A stretch of 29,348 bases of DNA from an uncultured Lachnospiraceae bacterium (GCA_910585715.1 CAJUEX010000047.1:1-29348), one strand, 5' to 3'. Shown: positions 1-8,616, counted from the first letter of the stretch. The notes: generated from the sequence alone by a model not told the origin. A program made the numbers and translations.

Positions 1-34
1 GTGCGTAAGTTTTTGTTACCGGTAACTTACACAC
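1..34. repeat. Imperfect palindrome at window edge
   Basis: The core GTTACCGGTAAC (15-26) is a perfect palindrome. The outer arms GTGCGTAAG (1-9) and CTTACACAC (26-34) pair with one mismatch. It lies 3' of the truncated ATPase gene on the minus strand. It could be an operator or an end of a mobile element, but the window cuts off the context. Confidence 0.35.
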
Positions 35-75
35 TTTATATTACACTCCCTAATTATGAGTTGATTCCCTTTTTA

Positions 76-1047
76 TCAAGATAGCAGCCAATCAATCAAG
101 TACAAGGACTTGATACCATCGTAGGAATTAATATAGTTTCTATCCATCGACAATATGATTTTTTCGTAGTTGTCAGGTATCATGCGCAGTGGCCTGAGTT
201 CTCGTTCACGGGTTTCCGGAGACTGCATACTTTCTGTTACTTGGATGTACAGTTTATCATTGGGTTTTTCAGCAACAAAGTCGACTTCAGTTTCTCCGAC
301 CTTGCCGATGTATACACGGTAGTCACGGCGAATCAGTTCCAAGAATACGATGTTTTCGATGATGTGGCCGTGGTCTGCATCACGATAGCCAAGCAGCATA
401 TTGCGGAAGCCCATATCAATGATGTAGTTCTTGCCTAATGTTTTCAGCAGCTGTTTGCCTTTCACATCATATCTGCCGACAGAGTAGAAGATAAATGCGC
501 TGCGCAGCATGGAGATGTATTTATCTACCGTTTTGCCTGCTACATTTTTACTTTTTCCGGTTTGAATATCGCCTTTATTGGATAAAACATTACCGATGCT
601 GTTGGGAGAAGTGATGCTGCCGATATTGGAACAAAGGAACAGTATAATTTTCTGCAGCATTCCCTGATGGGCCTGATGGTTGCGTTGTAAAATATCACGC
701 AATACTACTGTGGAGTAGATACCTTCCAGTGCCTGATTGCTTCTCGCTTCATTAAACTGGTATTCCCTTAGAACGGGCATGCCGCCGAACTGCAGGTATC
801 TCTGGAACTTTTCTTCCAGGGTAACAGAAGGGCCAAACTCATAGAAAGTCAAAAACTCCTTAAACGACAGTGGCAGCATACGGATTTCCACATATCTGCC
901 GGAAAGCAGCGTAGAAAATTCCGTAGAAAGCAGGTAGGCATTGGAGCCGGTGATATAGATATCTACATCGAAGTCGAGACGGAAAGACTCGATTGCTTTT
1001 TCACAGTGTTCCACAGCCTGAAGTTCATCAAATATCAGATAGGTCTT
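76..1047 (-). pseudogene. AAA-type ATPase (DUF4143 / COG1373-like), N-terminus missing
   Basis: The readable part matches the C-terminal two thirds of the family of single-protein ATPases with a C-terminal DUF4143 nuclease-like domain. The frame opens at 1047 with a Walker B strand (TYLIFDELQ), followed by the sensor-like ITGSNAYLLS, then LLSGRYVEI and PLSFKEF, which are family hallmarks. The C-terminal part contains EVDFVAEK, resembling the D/E-x-K nuclease-like core of DUF4143. The Walker A region, which should lie about 40-60 residues upstream, is absent: an in-frame TGA at 1048-1050 precedes the conserved part and another stop follows upstream. A GTG at 1014 could restart translation but would omit the Walker A and Walker B motifs. 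I read this as a gene truncated by rearrangement near 1048. The remaining frame is otherwise intact, so the event may be recent. Confidence 0.75.
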
Positions 1048-1070
1048 TCACACGTGTATTGACGATCAAG

Positions 1071-1229
1071 ATGAAAAACAGGAAAGAATCCCGCATCCTC
1101 CATAGCTGTGATTTTGCAATCGTGAATAACTACATTGATGATGAGGGATATGAGTGCCAGAAATATATCCGCTTTGACAAGCAGCACGTGAACTATGGAA
1201 TGTTCATTCGAGGGCCATTTTTGCTATAA
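1071..1229 (+). pseudogene. Unidentified gene fragment next to the ATPase breakpoint
   Basis: Directly beyond the ATPase breakpoint, the plus strand carries an open frame ending at the TAA at 1227-1229. From ATG 1071 it encodes about 52 residues (MKNRKESRILHSCDFAIVNN and onward, ending MFIRGPFLL). The frame runs back through the breakpoint without a proper start, and there is no ribosome binding site before 1071. Amino acid composition is protein-like (charged and aromatic mix). I do not recognise the family. The likely reading is the tail of a foreign or mobile-element gene joined to the broken ATPase. It could also be a chance frame. Confidence 0.2.
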
Positions 1230-1593
1230 CTGTCCATGAGATATGCCAGAAGTTCGGATTTTATAAAAATAAAAAATAAATAAGGATGTGGCAATTAAAC
1301 CAATGCCGTCCAGATGTTTAATCCTGATTCCAGCCGCAGCTCAAAGGGCGGAAGCAAAGGCTGCTGTTTTCAGAGGTGTTTGTCAATTTGTCAATGGGAA
1401 TGTCATGTGCCCGTAAGTGGTTGCTTCCATTGCAAAAGAGAATGCCGGATGGCAGCAATCAGGATAAAAGCCAGGGGATTGAGCTTATCAGCCTGATACG
1501 GCACAGGCAGATGGATAACTGACCTTGCATGTAGATAACATGTTTCTCTGGAAAAAAAGCATAACTGAAAGGAAAAAAATTACTGGAAGGAAA
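1230..1593. other. Stretch without a convincing gene
   Basis: About 360 bases between the fragment and the YaiI-like gene. The only open frame of note (1331-1522, 63 codons, plus strand, ending LIRHRQMDN) has stops just upstream and no ribosome binding site, so at most it is the tail of a lost gene. No tRNA, terminator or clear promoter was seen. Confidence 0.4.
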
Positions 1594-2055
1594 ATGGATA
1601 ATATGAAAATTTATGTGGATGCGGATGCCTGCCCGGTAGTATCTATTGTAGAGCAGGTGGCGAAAGAAAACAAAATTCCAGTAATGCTTTTGTGCGATAC
1701 AAATCATGTGCTGAACTCTGCTTACAGTGAAGTGAAAATAATCGGAGCAGGGGCGGATGCGGTGGACTTTGCACTAATCAACCTTTGTAAAAAGGATGAT
1801 ATCGTGGTCACCCAGGACTACGGGGTGGCTGCAATGGCTCTTGGAAAGGGAGCATATGCCATACATCAGTCAGGGAAATGGTACACGGATGAAAATATAG
1901 ACAGAATGCTTATGGAACGGCATTTAGGGAAAAAAGCAAGACGGGCTTCAGGAAGGAATCACCTGAAAGGACCTAAGAAGCGGACGGAGGAGGATAATGT
2001 GCGGTTTCGGGAGTCCTTTGAAAAACTGGTGAAGAGTGCGCTGGGCACAATATAA
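1594..2055 (+). CDS. YaiI/YqxD family protein (UPF0178, DUF188)
   Basis: A 153-residue protein that matches the UPF0178 family over its full length. Visible hallmarks are KIYVDADACPV at the N-terminus (the acidic YVDADAC strand that defines the family), DIVVTQDYGVAAMALGKGA in the middle, HQSGKWYTDENID, and the C-terminal RRASGR...GPKKRTEEDN motif. The fold is PIN/NYN-like, so a nuclease role is often suggested, but the function is not established. The frame is open upstream to 1525; I chose ATG 1594 because GGAAGG (1585-1590) precedes it. ATG 1603 (MKIYVDAD) is equally plausible and gives the usual family start. It stands alone, and no promoter was identified with confidence. Confidence 0.88.
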   Translation: MDNMKIYVDADACPVVSIVEQVAKENKIPVMLLCDTNHVLNSAYSEVKIIGAGADAVDFALINLCKKDDIVVTQDYGVAAMALGKGAYAIHQSGKWYTDENIDRMLMERHLGKKARRASGRNHLKGPKKRTEEDNVRFRESFEKLVKSALGTI

Positions 2056-2181
2056 AATAAACAGTCTTTTGTTAATGAATAAAAAGGAAAAGAAGAAATG
2101 ATATGATTTCCAATTAAGTATAAAGACCTTTTATAATTGTAACTTTAACCAGCTCTGAAATAAAAGGGCTTTATTTTTTTC

Positions 2182-2210
2182 TTGACCTTTAAATCTTACT
2201 AGTGTAATAT
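2182..2210 (+). promoter_or_regulatory. Promoter with BlaI-type operator for the 2315-6114 operon
   Basis: TTGACC (2182-2187), a 17-bp spacer and TAATAT (2205-2210) form a good sigma-A promoter. The interrupted palindrome TTAC-TAGT-GTAA (2196-2207) overlaps the spacer and -10. The same motif with the same flanks (aaatcttac-N3-tgtaatat) lies at the blaI promoter near 8472-8483. BlaI/MecI repressors bind TACA/TGTA dyads, so repression by the BlaI encoded at 8052-8438 is a direct inference. Confidence 0.7.
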
Positions 2211-2235
2211 TTAAAGAAATCAATTATTTTTTTGC

Positions 2236-2265
2236 CCTCAAGTCTTACGCGTGTAAGACTTGAGG
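2236..2265. promoter_or_regulatory. Second operator embedded in a 13-bp perfect hairpin
   Basis: CCTCAAGTCTTAC (2236-2248) and GTAAGACTTGAGG (2253-2265) are perfect inverted repeats around GCGT. Their inner part is TTAC-GCGT-GTAA, the same operator motif as at 2196-2207, centred 49 bp downstream in the 5' leader. No T-run follows, so it is unlikely to be an intrinsic terminator. As DNA it fits a second repressor site; as RNA it would be a stable 5' hairpin. Confidence 0.6.
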
Positions 2266-2314
2266 CAGGAAACAGATATATTGTCATAAAAGATTTCGTT
2301 GAGGTCAGATTCAT

Positions 2315-4705
2315 ATGGCAGAAAACAGAAAAGGAAGAGGAAAAAGGTTTATGCAGAAGAATAAAAATAAATTGTATTGGAGAAACAGTAGCCGCAGAAA
2401 AAATAAACGGCTGACAATAAAATTGTCTGCAGGAAAATTTAAAGCAGCAGGGCTTGGCATTATGTTCTTTCTGCTGGCGGGCTGTGGACAAAATCCCCAG
2501 ACAGCAGAAAGGACGGCGGACTTAACAGAGAACGAAAAAGAGCTGTGTCAGGAGGATGGCAATGCAGAAGCAGAAAGCATAGCCGACGTTTATAGGGATA
2601 TTTATGATAAAGCAGTAGAAACAGATACAATAGGCAGTCTGGAAGTGACGGAACGTATTGTTGCCAGACTTGGGGACAATGGATATGTGGCTGTTGACAG
2701 CAATAACCAGATTAATATGACAAACGCAGAACAGGCGGTGAAATTTTGCAGTGCCGCAAGTAAAAAAGAAATGGCAGAATTGACCATTGTGGTAGTTGCA
2801 GATTCGGGCGGATTTACAAAATATGATTTAGAAACAGAAAATGGCACCATGAACATTGCCAGAGGATATTACCAGTATGATAAAAATGGAAACCTGAATA
2901 ACAGCAGTATTGTAAGCTATCCTGCTGACTGGTGGCAATATACAGAAGAAGGGTATTTACTGTTTGAAGGGAACTATTTTTCAGATGAAAATTATGTGCT
3001 CACACTAAACGACACACCGGAGCATACCGCACTCAGGGTAATGCCATTAGAAAAAAGATTAAGGGAGCTGAACCAAAAATATGTGCTGCCGGCAGGATAT
3101 GGGAAAAGTAATATGTTTTTCTTAAACTGGAGCAGGGATGATTTTGGGGACCTGGATTTTTATGATATATTTGATACATTTTATCCAATGCTGTATAAAC
3201 AGCCGGTTCCTTATGCGGCAGATGAGAATCTGGGAAACGGGAGCCGGAAAGTTTATCAGATACCGGAGGAGGAGTTTGAAAATGTCATTCTAACTTACTT
3301 TCCAATTGAGAAAGAAGCGCTTCGGACAAAAACAACCTATATTTCAGAGGCAGCAGCCTATGAATACAGACCAAGAGGTTTTTATGAAGCACGGTATCCG
3401 GATATTCCATATCCGGAAGTAGTGGATTATGAGGAAAATCAGGATGGAACCATTACACTGTTTATCAATGCTGTTTATCCGGATGGGAATACGTCTAAAT
3501 TATATTCCCATAAAGCAGTGGTGCGCCCTATGGATGATGACCGCTTTCAATATGTATCAAACCAAATGCTTTTATCCGGAGAGCAGTATAAGGCATGGTG
3601 GTATTCTGAGCGTTTGACGGAGGATGAATGGAAAGAGATTTACAGCGAAAATGAATTTTCTGAAAATGAAGGTGATTGTCTGCTAACGGAAGCGGAGAAG
3701 GAAGAATTAAAAAATGCTGCATTGGAAGCGGCAGAATTGACAAGGGAAGTATACAAGGATGTGGAAATCATAGACGGGCCGTCTTTTGGCTCAAATATCA
3801 AAGGGTTTACAAAGGAGCAGTGCAGGAAGGTGGTTTCTCTTCTTGGAAACGGTGGATACGTCAGTGTTACGGAAGATACTAATATGGAAAATTACAAAAA
3901 GGTAGAAGATTTTTATGCCGCCTATATGGAAAAGCGGGAGGCAATGGTAACTATATATAACGTAAATCCAGACGGACTTCTTGGCGCTGTTACTTTTGTA
4001 TACCGGGATAACAGGCTGCAGACATATTATGTGGGAATTGGCTGGCAGAAGGGAGGCATACCGGAAATCAGGAATACTTTAGTCAGCCATATAGAGGAAA
4101 TCAAACTGACGGAAAAAGGCTATTTTATTTATGCCTTTGAAAATGTAATCCCTCATTCCAGTTTGCGGCAATACTGGAGGATAAAGCCCCTTTCAGAAAA
4201 ATGCAGGGAATTGACAGAAAAATATATAAGTGGATTAAGCTATGTAAATTACAATGTTCTTGTGACAAACTGGGACAGCAGCAATGTGGAGGATATTTTA
4301 ATGCCATGTATGTTTGAAGACATTTACCGGATATATACAGGGGAAAACTTTAACGTGCAAAACAGGAAAATACCTGCAGATACATACGAAAAGATAATGA
4401 CTGCCTGTTTTCCTGTATCAACAGAAGTATTGCGGGAAAAATGCGGATATGATGGAGACAGCAATAGCTATGAATATGAGATGATATTTGCAAGCCCTTA
4501 TCCACCCTTTGGAGAAGTGGTTGATTTTATGAAAAACGGTGATGGAACCATTACGCTGATTGTAGATGCTGTATGGGCGGACTATAATTCTGACATTGCC
4601 TTTACCAATAGGATTGTGGTACAGCCCTTTGAGGATGGTACATTTCGATATTTATCTAATTCCATAGAACAAAAGGAACTAGAGATACCAACCATTTCAA
4701 AATAA
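2315..4705 (+). CDS. Large lipoprotein with two copies of an uncharacterised domain (possibly DUF6070)
   Basis: About 796 residues. A basic N-terminal stretch leads to a hydrophobic segment ending in the lipobox LLAGC (Cys57 from this start), so it is predicted to be anchored outside the membrane. The mature protein is an internal duplication, roughly residues 80-425 and 470-790. Both units share, in order, GDNGYVAV/GNGGYVSV, NWSRDDF/NWDSSNV, FENVILTYFPI/YEKIMTACFPV, PEVVDY/GEVVDF, DGTITL and RFQYVSN/TFRYLSN. I do not know a function; I recall a DUF6070 family of this kind in Lachnospiraceae but cannot verify it. GAGGT (2301-2305) supports ATG 2315, while ATG 2351, preceded by a GGAAGAGG stretch, would shorten the unusually long n-region. 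The gene follows a BlaI-type operator and forms an operon with 4747-6114. Confidence 0.8.
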   Translation: MAENRKGRGKRFMQKNKNKLYWRNSSRRKNKRLTIKLSAGKFKAAGLGIMFFLLAGCGQNPQTAERTADLTENEKELCQEDGNAEAESIADVYRDIYDKAVETDTIGSLEVTERIVARLGDNGYVAVDSNNQINMTNAEQAVKFCSAASKKEMAELTIVVVADSGGFTKYDLETENGTMNIARGYYQYDKNGNLNNSSIVSYPADWWQYTEEGYLLFEGNYFSDENYVLTLNDTPEHTALRVMPLEKRLRELNQKYVLPAGYGKSNMFFLNWSRDDFGDLDFYDIFDTFYPMLYKQPVPYAADENLGNGSRKVYQIPEEEFENVILTYFPIEKEALRTKTTYISEAAAYEYRPRGFYEARYPDIPYPEVVDYEENQDGTITLFINAVYPDGNTSKLYSHKAVVRPMDDDRFQYVSNQMLLSGEQYKAWWYSERLTEDEWKEIYSENEFSENEGDCLLTEAEKEELKNAALEAAELTREVYKDVEIIDGPSFGSNIKGFTKEQCRKVVSLLGNGGYVSVTEDTNMENYKKVEDFYAAYMEKREAMVTIYNVNPDGLLGAVTFVYRDNRLQTYYVGIGWQKGGIPEIRNTLVSHIEEIKLTEKGYFIYAFENVIPHSSLRQYWRIKPLSEKCRELTEKYISGLSYVNYNVLVTNWDSSNVEDILMPCMFEDIYRIYTGENFNVQNRKIPADTYEKIMTACFPVSTEVLREKCGYDGDSNSYEYEMIFASPYPPFGEVVDFMKNGDGTITLIVDAVWADYNSDIAFTNRIVVQPFEDGTFRYLSNSIEQKELEIPTISK

Positions 4706-4746
4706 TTAATCAAGAGAGATTTACAGAAAACAGTAAGGAGGCTGTT

Positions 4747-6114
4747 ATGACATTAAAAAGCAGATATATTTCAGTTGGTTCGTTACTGGTGTTAAGTCTT
4801 TTTGTAATTGTCATCGGAAAGGTATATAAGAAATCGGATGAGTCTGCTTCTGTGCAGGGAAAAATACCGGAGAGTCAACTTTCCAGGGAAACTTGGCGGA
4901 AACATCCCTCAGTCATTCATTTGCATCATCATTGCAGGAAATGTGAAGAAGTAAAAGAGGTACAGGAAACATTTCCCGGACATCCCATTATGTTATCCGG
5001 CATAAATAAAGAACAAATAGAGAAGGGCTATGACCTTCCGGTAGATGCGCTTTGGAGAAAAGAAGCGGAAGAAGACTTGCAAAAAATGATGGAACTCATT
5101 GGTGAAATTTATGTAAAGGCAGACAAAGGAAATGCTTCCAATGTTGTCCTTTCCCGGGAAACAGTATCTGAAATGCAGGAGAAATTAAAGGGAACAGGCG
5201 AGCCGGTTATAATATCGGAAATTTATGGCAATATGGAAAATTTTGAAAATGCAGACAATTTCCTTAAAAAATGTATGGAAGGAGCAGGCGGACAGACAGT
5301 CATATATGAGATACATTCCGGAGGCAGCATAGGAAGAATGAAGTTTTTCTTTGACGGGACAGATATGTATGTATTAAACGTGTCGGCAGTATGGGATGAT
5401 GAAAATGAGCCTCAAATCATTTATGCCTCCTGTACCAGAATAAAGCAATGGAGCTATACGGAAAAGGGCTGGTTTTGTTATGAACTGTGTGTGCCAGAGC
5501 CGCCGGAGGTGACGGAAATTGTTGATGGAAGCGGTATGCTCAGAATAAGGCCCATGACGGATGAAAACAGGGAAATGTCCAAAAAGTGCGTACTGGGGCT
5601 GGCTTATCAGGGAAATAATCTGTTGTGTTCCAACTGGGATACGGACAATATGAAAGAGCTGGATTATAACGGACTGTATGAATATCTGTATGCAATGAAA
5701 TATGGAGAAAAATTTGATTCTGCAAATGCGCCTGATGGAATACCAAAGGAAGAATTTGAAAGCCTGATAAAGGAGTATCTTCCGATAACAGAGGAGAATA
5801 TCCAAAAATACGCTGTATTTGATGAAAAAAATCAGACTTATGCATGGGAACCGTTAGGCTGCTTTCATTATGCCCCTACCTATTTTGGGACATCCTTTCC
5901 GGAGGTTACGAATATTAAGGAAAATGAGGACGGAACAATTACCTTGACAATAGATGCGGTGTGTCAAATGATTTTATGCGATGAGGCAGTCATAACCCAT
6001 GAGCTTACCGTCAGATTTTTTGAGGATGGAAGCTTTCAATATCTGGGGAATAAAATTTTGAATGACGGGATTAAGGATATACCCGAATATCAATATCGTA
6101 TCGACAGACAATAA
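4747..6114 (+). CDS. Membrane-anchored protein with a third copy of the same domain
   Basis: A 455-residue protein with an N-terminal membrane anchor (about residues 9-25) and the rest predicted outside. Residues about 75-450 form one unit homologous to each half of the upstream lipoprotein: NWDTDNMKELDY, EEFESLIKEYLPI, FPEVTNI, DGTITL and SFQYLGN occur in the same order and spacing. Between anchor and domain lies a short His/Cys cluster, HLHHHCRKC (residues 58-66), absent from the lipoprotein units and suggestive of metal binding. AGGAGG (4736-4741) sits five bases before the ATG. The 41-bp gap after the lipoprotein gene and the lack of a terminator point to co-transcription under the BlaI-type operator. 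The molecular function is unknown; no enzyme motif is evident. Confidence 0.78.
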   Translation: MTLKSRYISVGSLLVLSLFVIVIGKVYKKSDESASVQGKIPESQLSRETWRKHPSVIHLHHHCRKCEEVKEVQETFPGHPIMLSGINKEQIEKGYDLPVDALWRKEAEEDLQKMMELIGEIYVKADKGNASNVVLSRETVSEMQEKLKGTGEPVIISEIYGNMENFENADNFLKKCMEGAGGQTVIYEIHSGGSIGRMKFFFDGTDMYVLNVSAVWDDENEPQIIYASCTRIKQWSYTEKGWFCYELCVPEPPEVTEIVDGSGMLRIRPMTDENREMSKKCVLGLAYQGNNLLCSNWDTDNMKELDYNGLYEYLYAMKYGEKFDSANAPDGIPKEEFESLIKEYLPITEENIQKYAVFDEKNQTYAWEPLGCFHYAPTYFGTSFPEVTNIKENEDGTITLTIDAVCQMILCDEAVITHELTVRFFEDGSFQYLGNKILNDGIKDIPEYQYRIDRQ

Positions 6115-6125
6115 TAATATATAGC

Positions 6126-6184
6126 AGCATGACAGGGAGCAGGCAGATATGAAAAAAACAGGAAAGTTTAACTCTCCCCATGCT
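6126..6184. terminator. Imperfect inverted repeat between convergent operons
   Basis: AGCATG (6126-6131) and GGGAG (6135-6139) can pair with CTCCC (6174-6178) and CATGCT (6179-6184), leaving a three-base bulge and a long A-rich loop. It lies exactly between the stop codons of the convergent operons ending at 6114 and 6188, so a weak bidirectional terminator is possible. The long loop makes this uncertain. Confidence 0.3.
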
Positions 6185-6187
6185 TCT

Positions 6188-8050
6188 TTAGTGCTGCCAG
6201 ATGTTAAGGTCAGCTAATATGGCATTTGTTATTTCTGCCGCATTGCTTCCGGCAGCATTGGAGCTGCTTTGAATGTTAGTGGCAAAGAAGTATGTATTGT
6301 CATGGACTTCAACGTAGCCTATAAACCAGCCATTTACATCCTGCCCGTCTACACGTCCGGTTCCGGTTTTTCCGTAAAAGCTTTTATTGTTAGAGGAAAA
6401 CAGGCAAATGGAATCCTTTATGGCAGCTACATTTTCAGGAGTAAAACCAAATTTATTATTATAAAGGTCTGTTAACCGTTCCACCTGCTCTACAGGGGAA
6501 ATTTTTAAGGAAGACTGCAGCCAGTAGGCGGAAAGACCTGCGGTTACATTTTCATTTCCATACCTGATTTTCTTTAAGTAGTATGCAATGGAAGCTTTTC
6601 CAAGCTGCTTATCCACTGCCTGGAAATACCAGTTCACAGAGGAAAGCATTGCGGAATGCAGATTCTGGTCCCTGTTCCATGCTTCAAAGGGATATTGGGT
6701 TCCATTCCAGGCAATGGATGAGCTTTTGGGCGTAATAATGCCTTCTTCCAGTCCGAACAGCCCGTCATATATTTTGTATGTAGAATCCGGCGACGTTCTG
6801 GAAGTGGCATGGTTCATATTATAAACACTCCAGGCATCATTCTTCAGGTCATATAGGACAAAGCTTCCCTCATAGTTGCCAAAGTATGGGGACAAGCCCA
6901 AAACAGTAATTTGTTCAGAGGAGACGTTCCATTTATAATGGTCCCGGCCTGCCGCACATGTGGACAGCATGGGAGTAAGACTGAAAAGAAGGGCAGCAAT
7001 GCAGCAAAAGGCGGTGCAGCCTTTCAGTTTCCTCCAGACAGAAGGTTTTTTATAGGTAGAAATGTTCATAATTCTTCGTTGCAACTGTTTCATGCTCCCG
7101 CTGGCTCCGGCAGCAAAGGAGAATGGTATAAAGGATATTTTTTCTGCAAGGTTGATTAACGTATTTCCATAATCCTCATAGTCATTTTCTTCAAGAAGCA
7201 GCAAAACAGAAGTGTCACAGGCAACTTCCCTGTCATTTTGCATTTCACGGAAAGCATACCAGACAAAAGGATTGAACCAATATAATATACAGGCAAGGTT
7301 CATCAGATAATTCACAAAGGCGTCCTTATGCTTGTAATGCTGCAGCTCATGCAACAGCATATATCTTATCTGGTGAAGTCCAAGGGCTTGTCCGGAAAAC
7401 GGGTCAGAGGGGGGAGTTTGGGCACATGGCGTATTTGGTCCATGAAAATCCGATATAAGATGGATTGGAAGATAAATACATGGACGAAATAAACCTGCAA
7501 TAATTGGAGATTTCAAAAATGCGGCGCTGTAAATAGGAATTTCTTTTTTAATTCTCAGTTCATTTAAACAGCTATTGTATAAAAGGCGGATTTCTTTATT
7601 TTGTAAAGGAAGGGAGGAGTCTTTCAAAACCTTAAAACGCTTATGGGATTTGATTGCCAATATGACCATTGCCAGAATGCCGGTCAGCCATATTCCAACC
7701 AGTATAAGTCCAACCATAGAGGGGATTTGATTGCTGATAGAAAGTGCAAAGTCATTTACTTGTGCCAGGGTATTGGATGAAGCTGTTTCCGGGGACGTTT
7801 TTAGAACAGAGCCCATGTCTGGCGACTTAGTCTGTTTCAGGCTGCCAAGCCATGAAAAAAACGGTAAAAGCCCAATGAGCCGAAAGGGGAGAAAGGGAAC
7901 AGCCAGCCATACAGGTACAAGATACCATAAATGAAACTGCATTCCATTGGTTAAGCAGCTTCGTAACACCCATTTTGCCACAAGCAGCATGACCATTATG
8001 GGACAAATAAAAAGATTGCACAGAAAAAAACGAATTCCGAAATCTGCCAT
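6188..8050 (-). CDS. blaR1: BlaR1/MecR1-type beta-lactam sensor-protease
   Basis: About 620 residues with the full BlaR1 layout: N-terminal membrane segments, an M56 zinc protease domain with LLHELQHYKHKD (HExxH near residue 233) and the downstream acidic NDREVACD motif, another membrane segment near 343-365, and a C-terminal extracellular penicillin-binding domain. The sensor domain keeps the active-site STYK (about 422), SVN (about 470), a YGN-type turn and KTG (about 560), as in class D beta-lactamase-like sensors. In the family, acylation of the STYK serine by a beta-lactam activates the zinc protease, which leads to loss of BlaI. The start follows the blaI stop by one base, with a GGAAAGG site inside blaI. 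Nothing in this gene looks broken, so it should be a functional sensor. Confidence 0.92.
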   Translation of the reverse strand: MADFGIRFFLCNLFICPIMVMLLVAKWVLRSCLTNGMQFHLWYLVPVWLAVPFLPFRLIGLLPFFSWLGSLKQTKSPDMGSVLKTSPETASSNTLAQVNDFALSISNQIPSMVGLILVGIWLTGILAMVILAIKSHKRFKVLKDSSLPLQNKEIRLLYNSCLNELRIKKEIPIYSAAFLKSPIIAGLFRPCIYLPIHLISDFHGPNTPCAQTPPSDPFSGQALGLHQIRYMLLHELQHYKHKDAFVNYLMNLACILYWFNPFVWYAFREMQNDREVACDTSVLLLLEENDYEDYGNTLINLAEKISFIPFSFAAGASGSMKQLQRRIMNISTYKKPSVWRKLKGCTAFCCIAALLFSLTPMLSTCAAGRDHYKWNVSSEQITVLGLSPYFGNYEGSFVLYDLKNDAWSVYNMNHATSRTSPDSTYKIYDGLFGLEEGIITPKSSSIAWNGTQYPFEAWNRDQNLHSAMLSSVNWYFQAVDKQLGKASIAYYLKKIRYGNENVTAGLSAYWLQSSLKISPVEQVERLTDLYNNKFGFTPENVAAIKDSICLFSSNNKSFYGKTGTGRVDGQDVNGWFIGYVEVHDNTYFFATNIQSSSNAAGSNAAEITNAILADLNIWQH

Positions 8051-8051
8051 A

Positions 8052-8438
8052 CTAATCCCTTTCCTTTCTGTTTCCTTTTGAAAGAAGAGAGCGCAGGGCG
8101 GCTATTTCCGATTGGGATAGTTTGTCATTTTCTATATAAGCGGAAAGCATTGCAGTAATCTTGCCGTCGTAATAACGCTCAAGAAAAGAACGGCTTTCCT
8201 GACTTATGTACTCTTTTTCTGCTACCAGAGGGGTATAAACGAACACACGGCTTTGTTTCTCATAAGAAACCGCCCCTTTTGTTACAAGACGCTTGATTAA
8301 AGTCTGTATGGTTTTAGGGCTCCAGGTGGTAGTTTTGGTTAACCGTTCGGTTATTTCGTTTGTATTGATTGGTGCATATTTCCATATGATTTTCATCACT
8401 TCAAATTCTGCTTCTGAAATCTGCGGCAAAGCTTTCAT
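8052..8438 (-). CDS. blaI: BlaI/MecI family repressor
   Basis: A 128-residue winged-helix repressor. The N-terminal half begins LPQISEAEFEVMKIIW and contains TWSPKTIQTLIKRLVTKG, the recognition-helix region typical of BlaI/MecI; the C-terminal half (ESRSFLERYYDGKITAMLSAYI) is the dimerisation region that carries the cleavage site in the family. GGAGG lies seven bases before the ATG. It is co-transcribed with the BlaR1 gene. Its own promoter (8487-8515) overlaps an operator that is repeated in front of the 2315-6114 operon, so it probably represses both itself and that operon. No beta-lactamase or PBP gene lies in the window, so the usual target is replaced by the two uncharacterised envelope proteins. 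Confidence 0.92.
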   Translation of the reverse strand: MKALPQISEAEFEVMKIIWKYAPINTNEITERLTKTTTWSPKTIQTLIKRLVTKGAVSYEKQSRVFVYTPLVAEKEYISQESRSFLERYYDGKITAMLSAYIENDKLSQSEIAALRSLLSKGNRKERD

Positions 8439-8471
8439 AACTGGTCCTCCATATTTCTCCTGACATAAATC

Positions 8472-8515
8472 TTACGAATGTAATATATTATAGTGTAAAA
8501 AAAGGAAGATGTCAA
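8472..8515 (-). promoter_or_regulatory. blaI-blaR1 promoter with operator
   Basis: Read on the minus strand: TTGACA (8510-8515), 17-bp spacer, TATAAT (8487-8492), a perfect consensus promoter. Just downstream, covering the expected start point, is TTAC-ATTC-GTAA (8472-8483), equal to TTACGAATGTAA on the plus strand. It matches the operator at 2196-2207, including flanking bases. This arrangement fits autorepression by BlaI. Confidence 0.75.
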
Positions 8516-8616
8516 TTTCTGCCGGACTTTTCATTTGCAGACTTTAGGAATCGCCTTTTGCCTGCCAACGGTTCTAATTCCTTTGTAGGAAAGCTGGGGG
8601 TGAGCTGTTACAGTAC

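Noticed and set aside
6149..6217. Small frame MKKTGKFNSPHASLVLPDVKVS with AGGGAG upstream
   Set aside because: Only 22 codons, overlaps the 3' end of the convergent BlaR1 gene and lies within the inverted repeat between the operons; no recognisable peptide.
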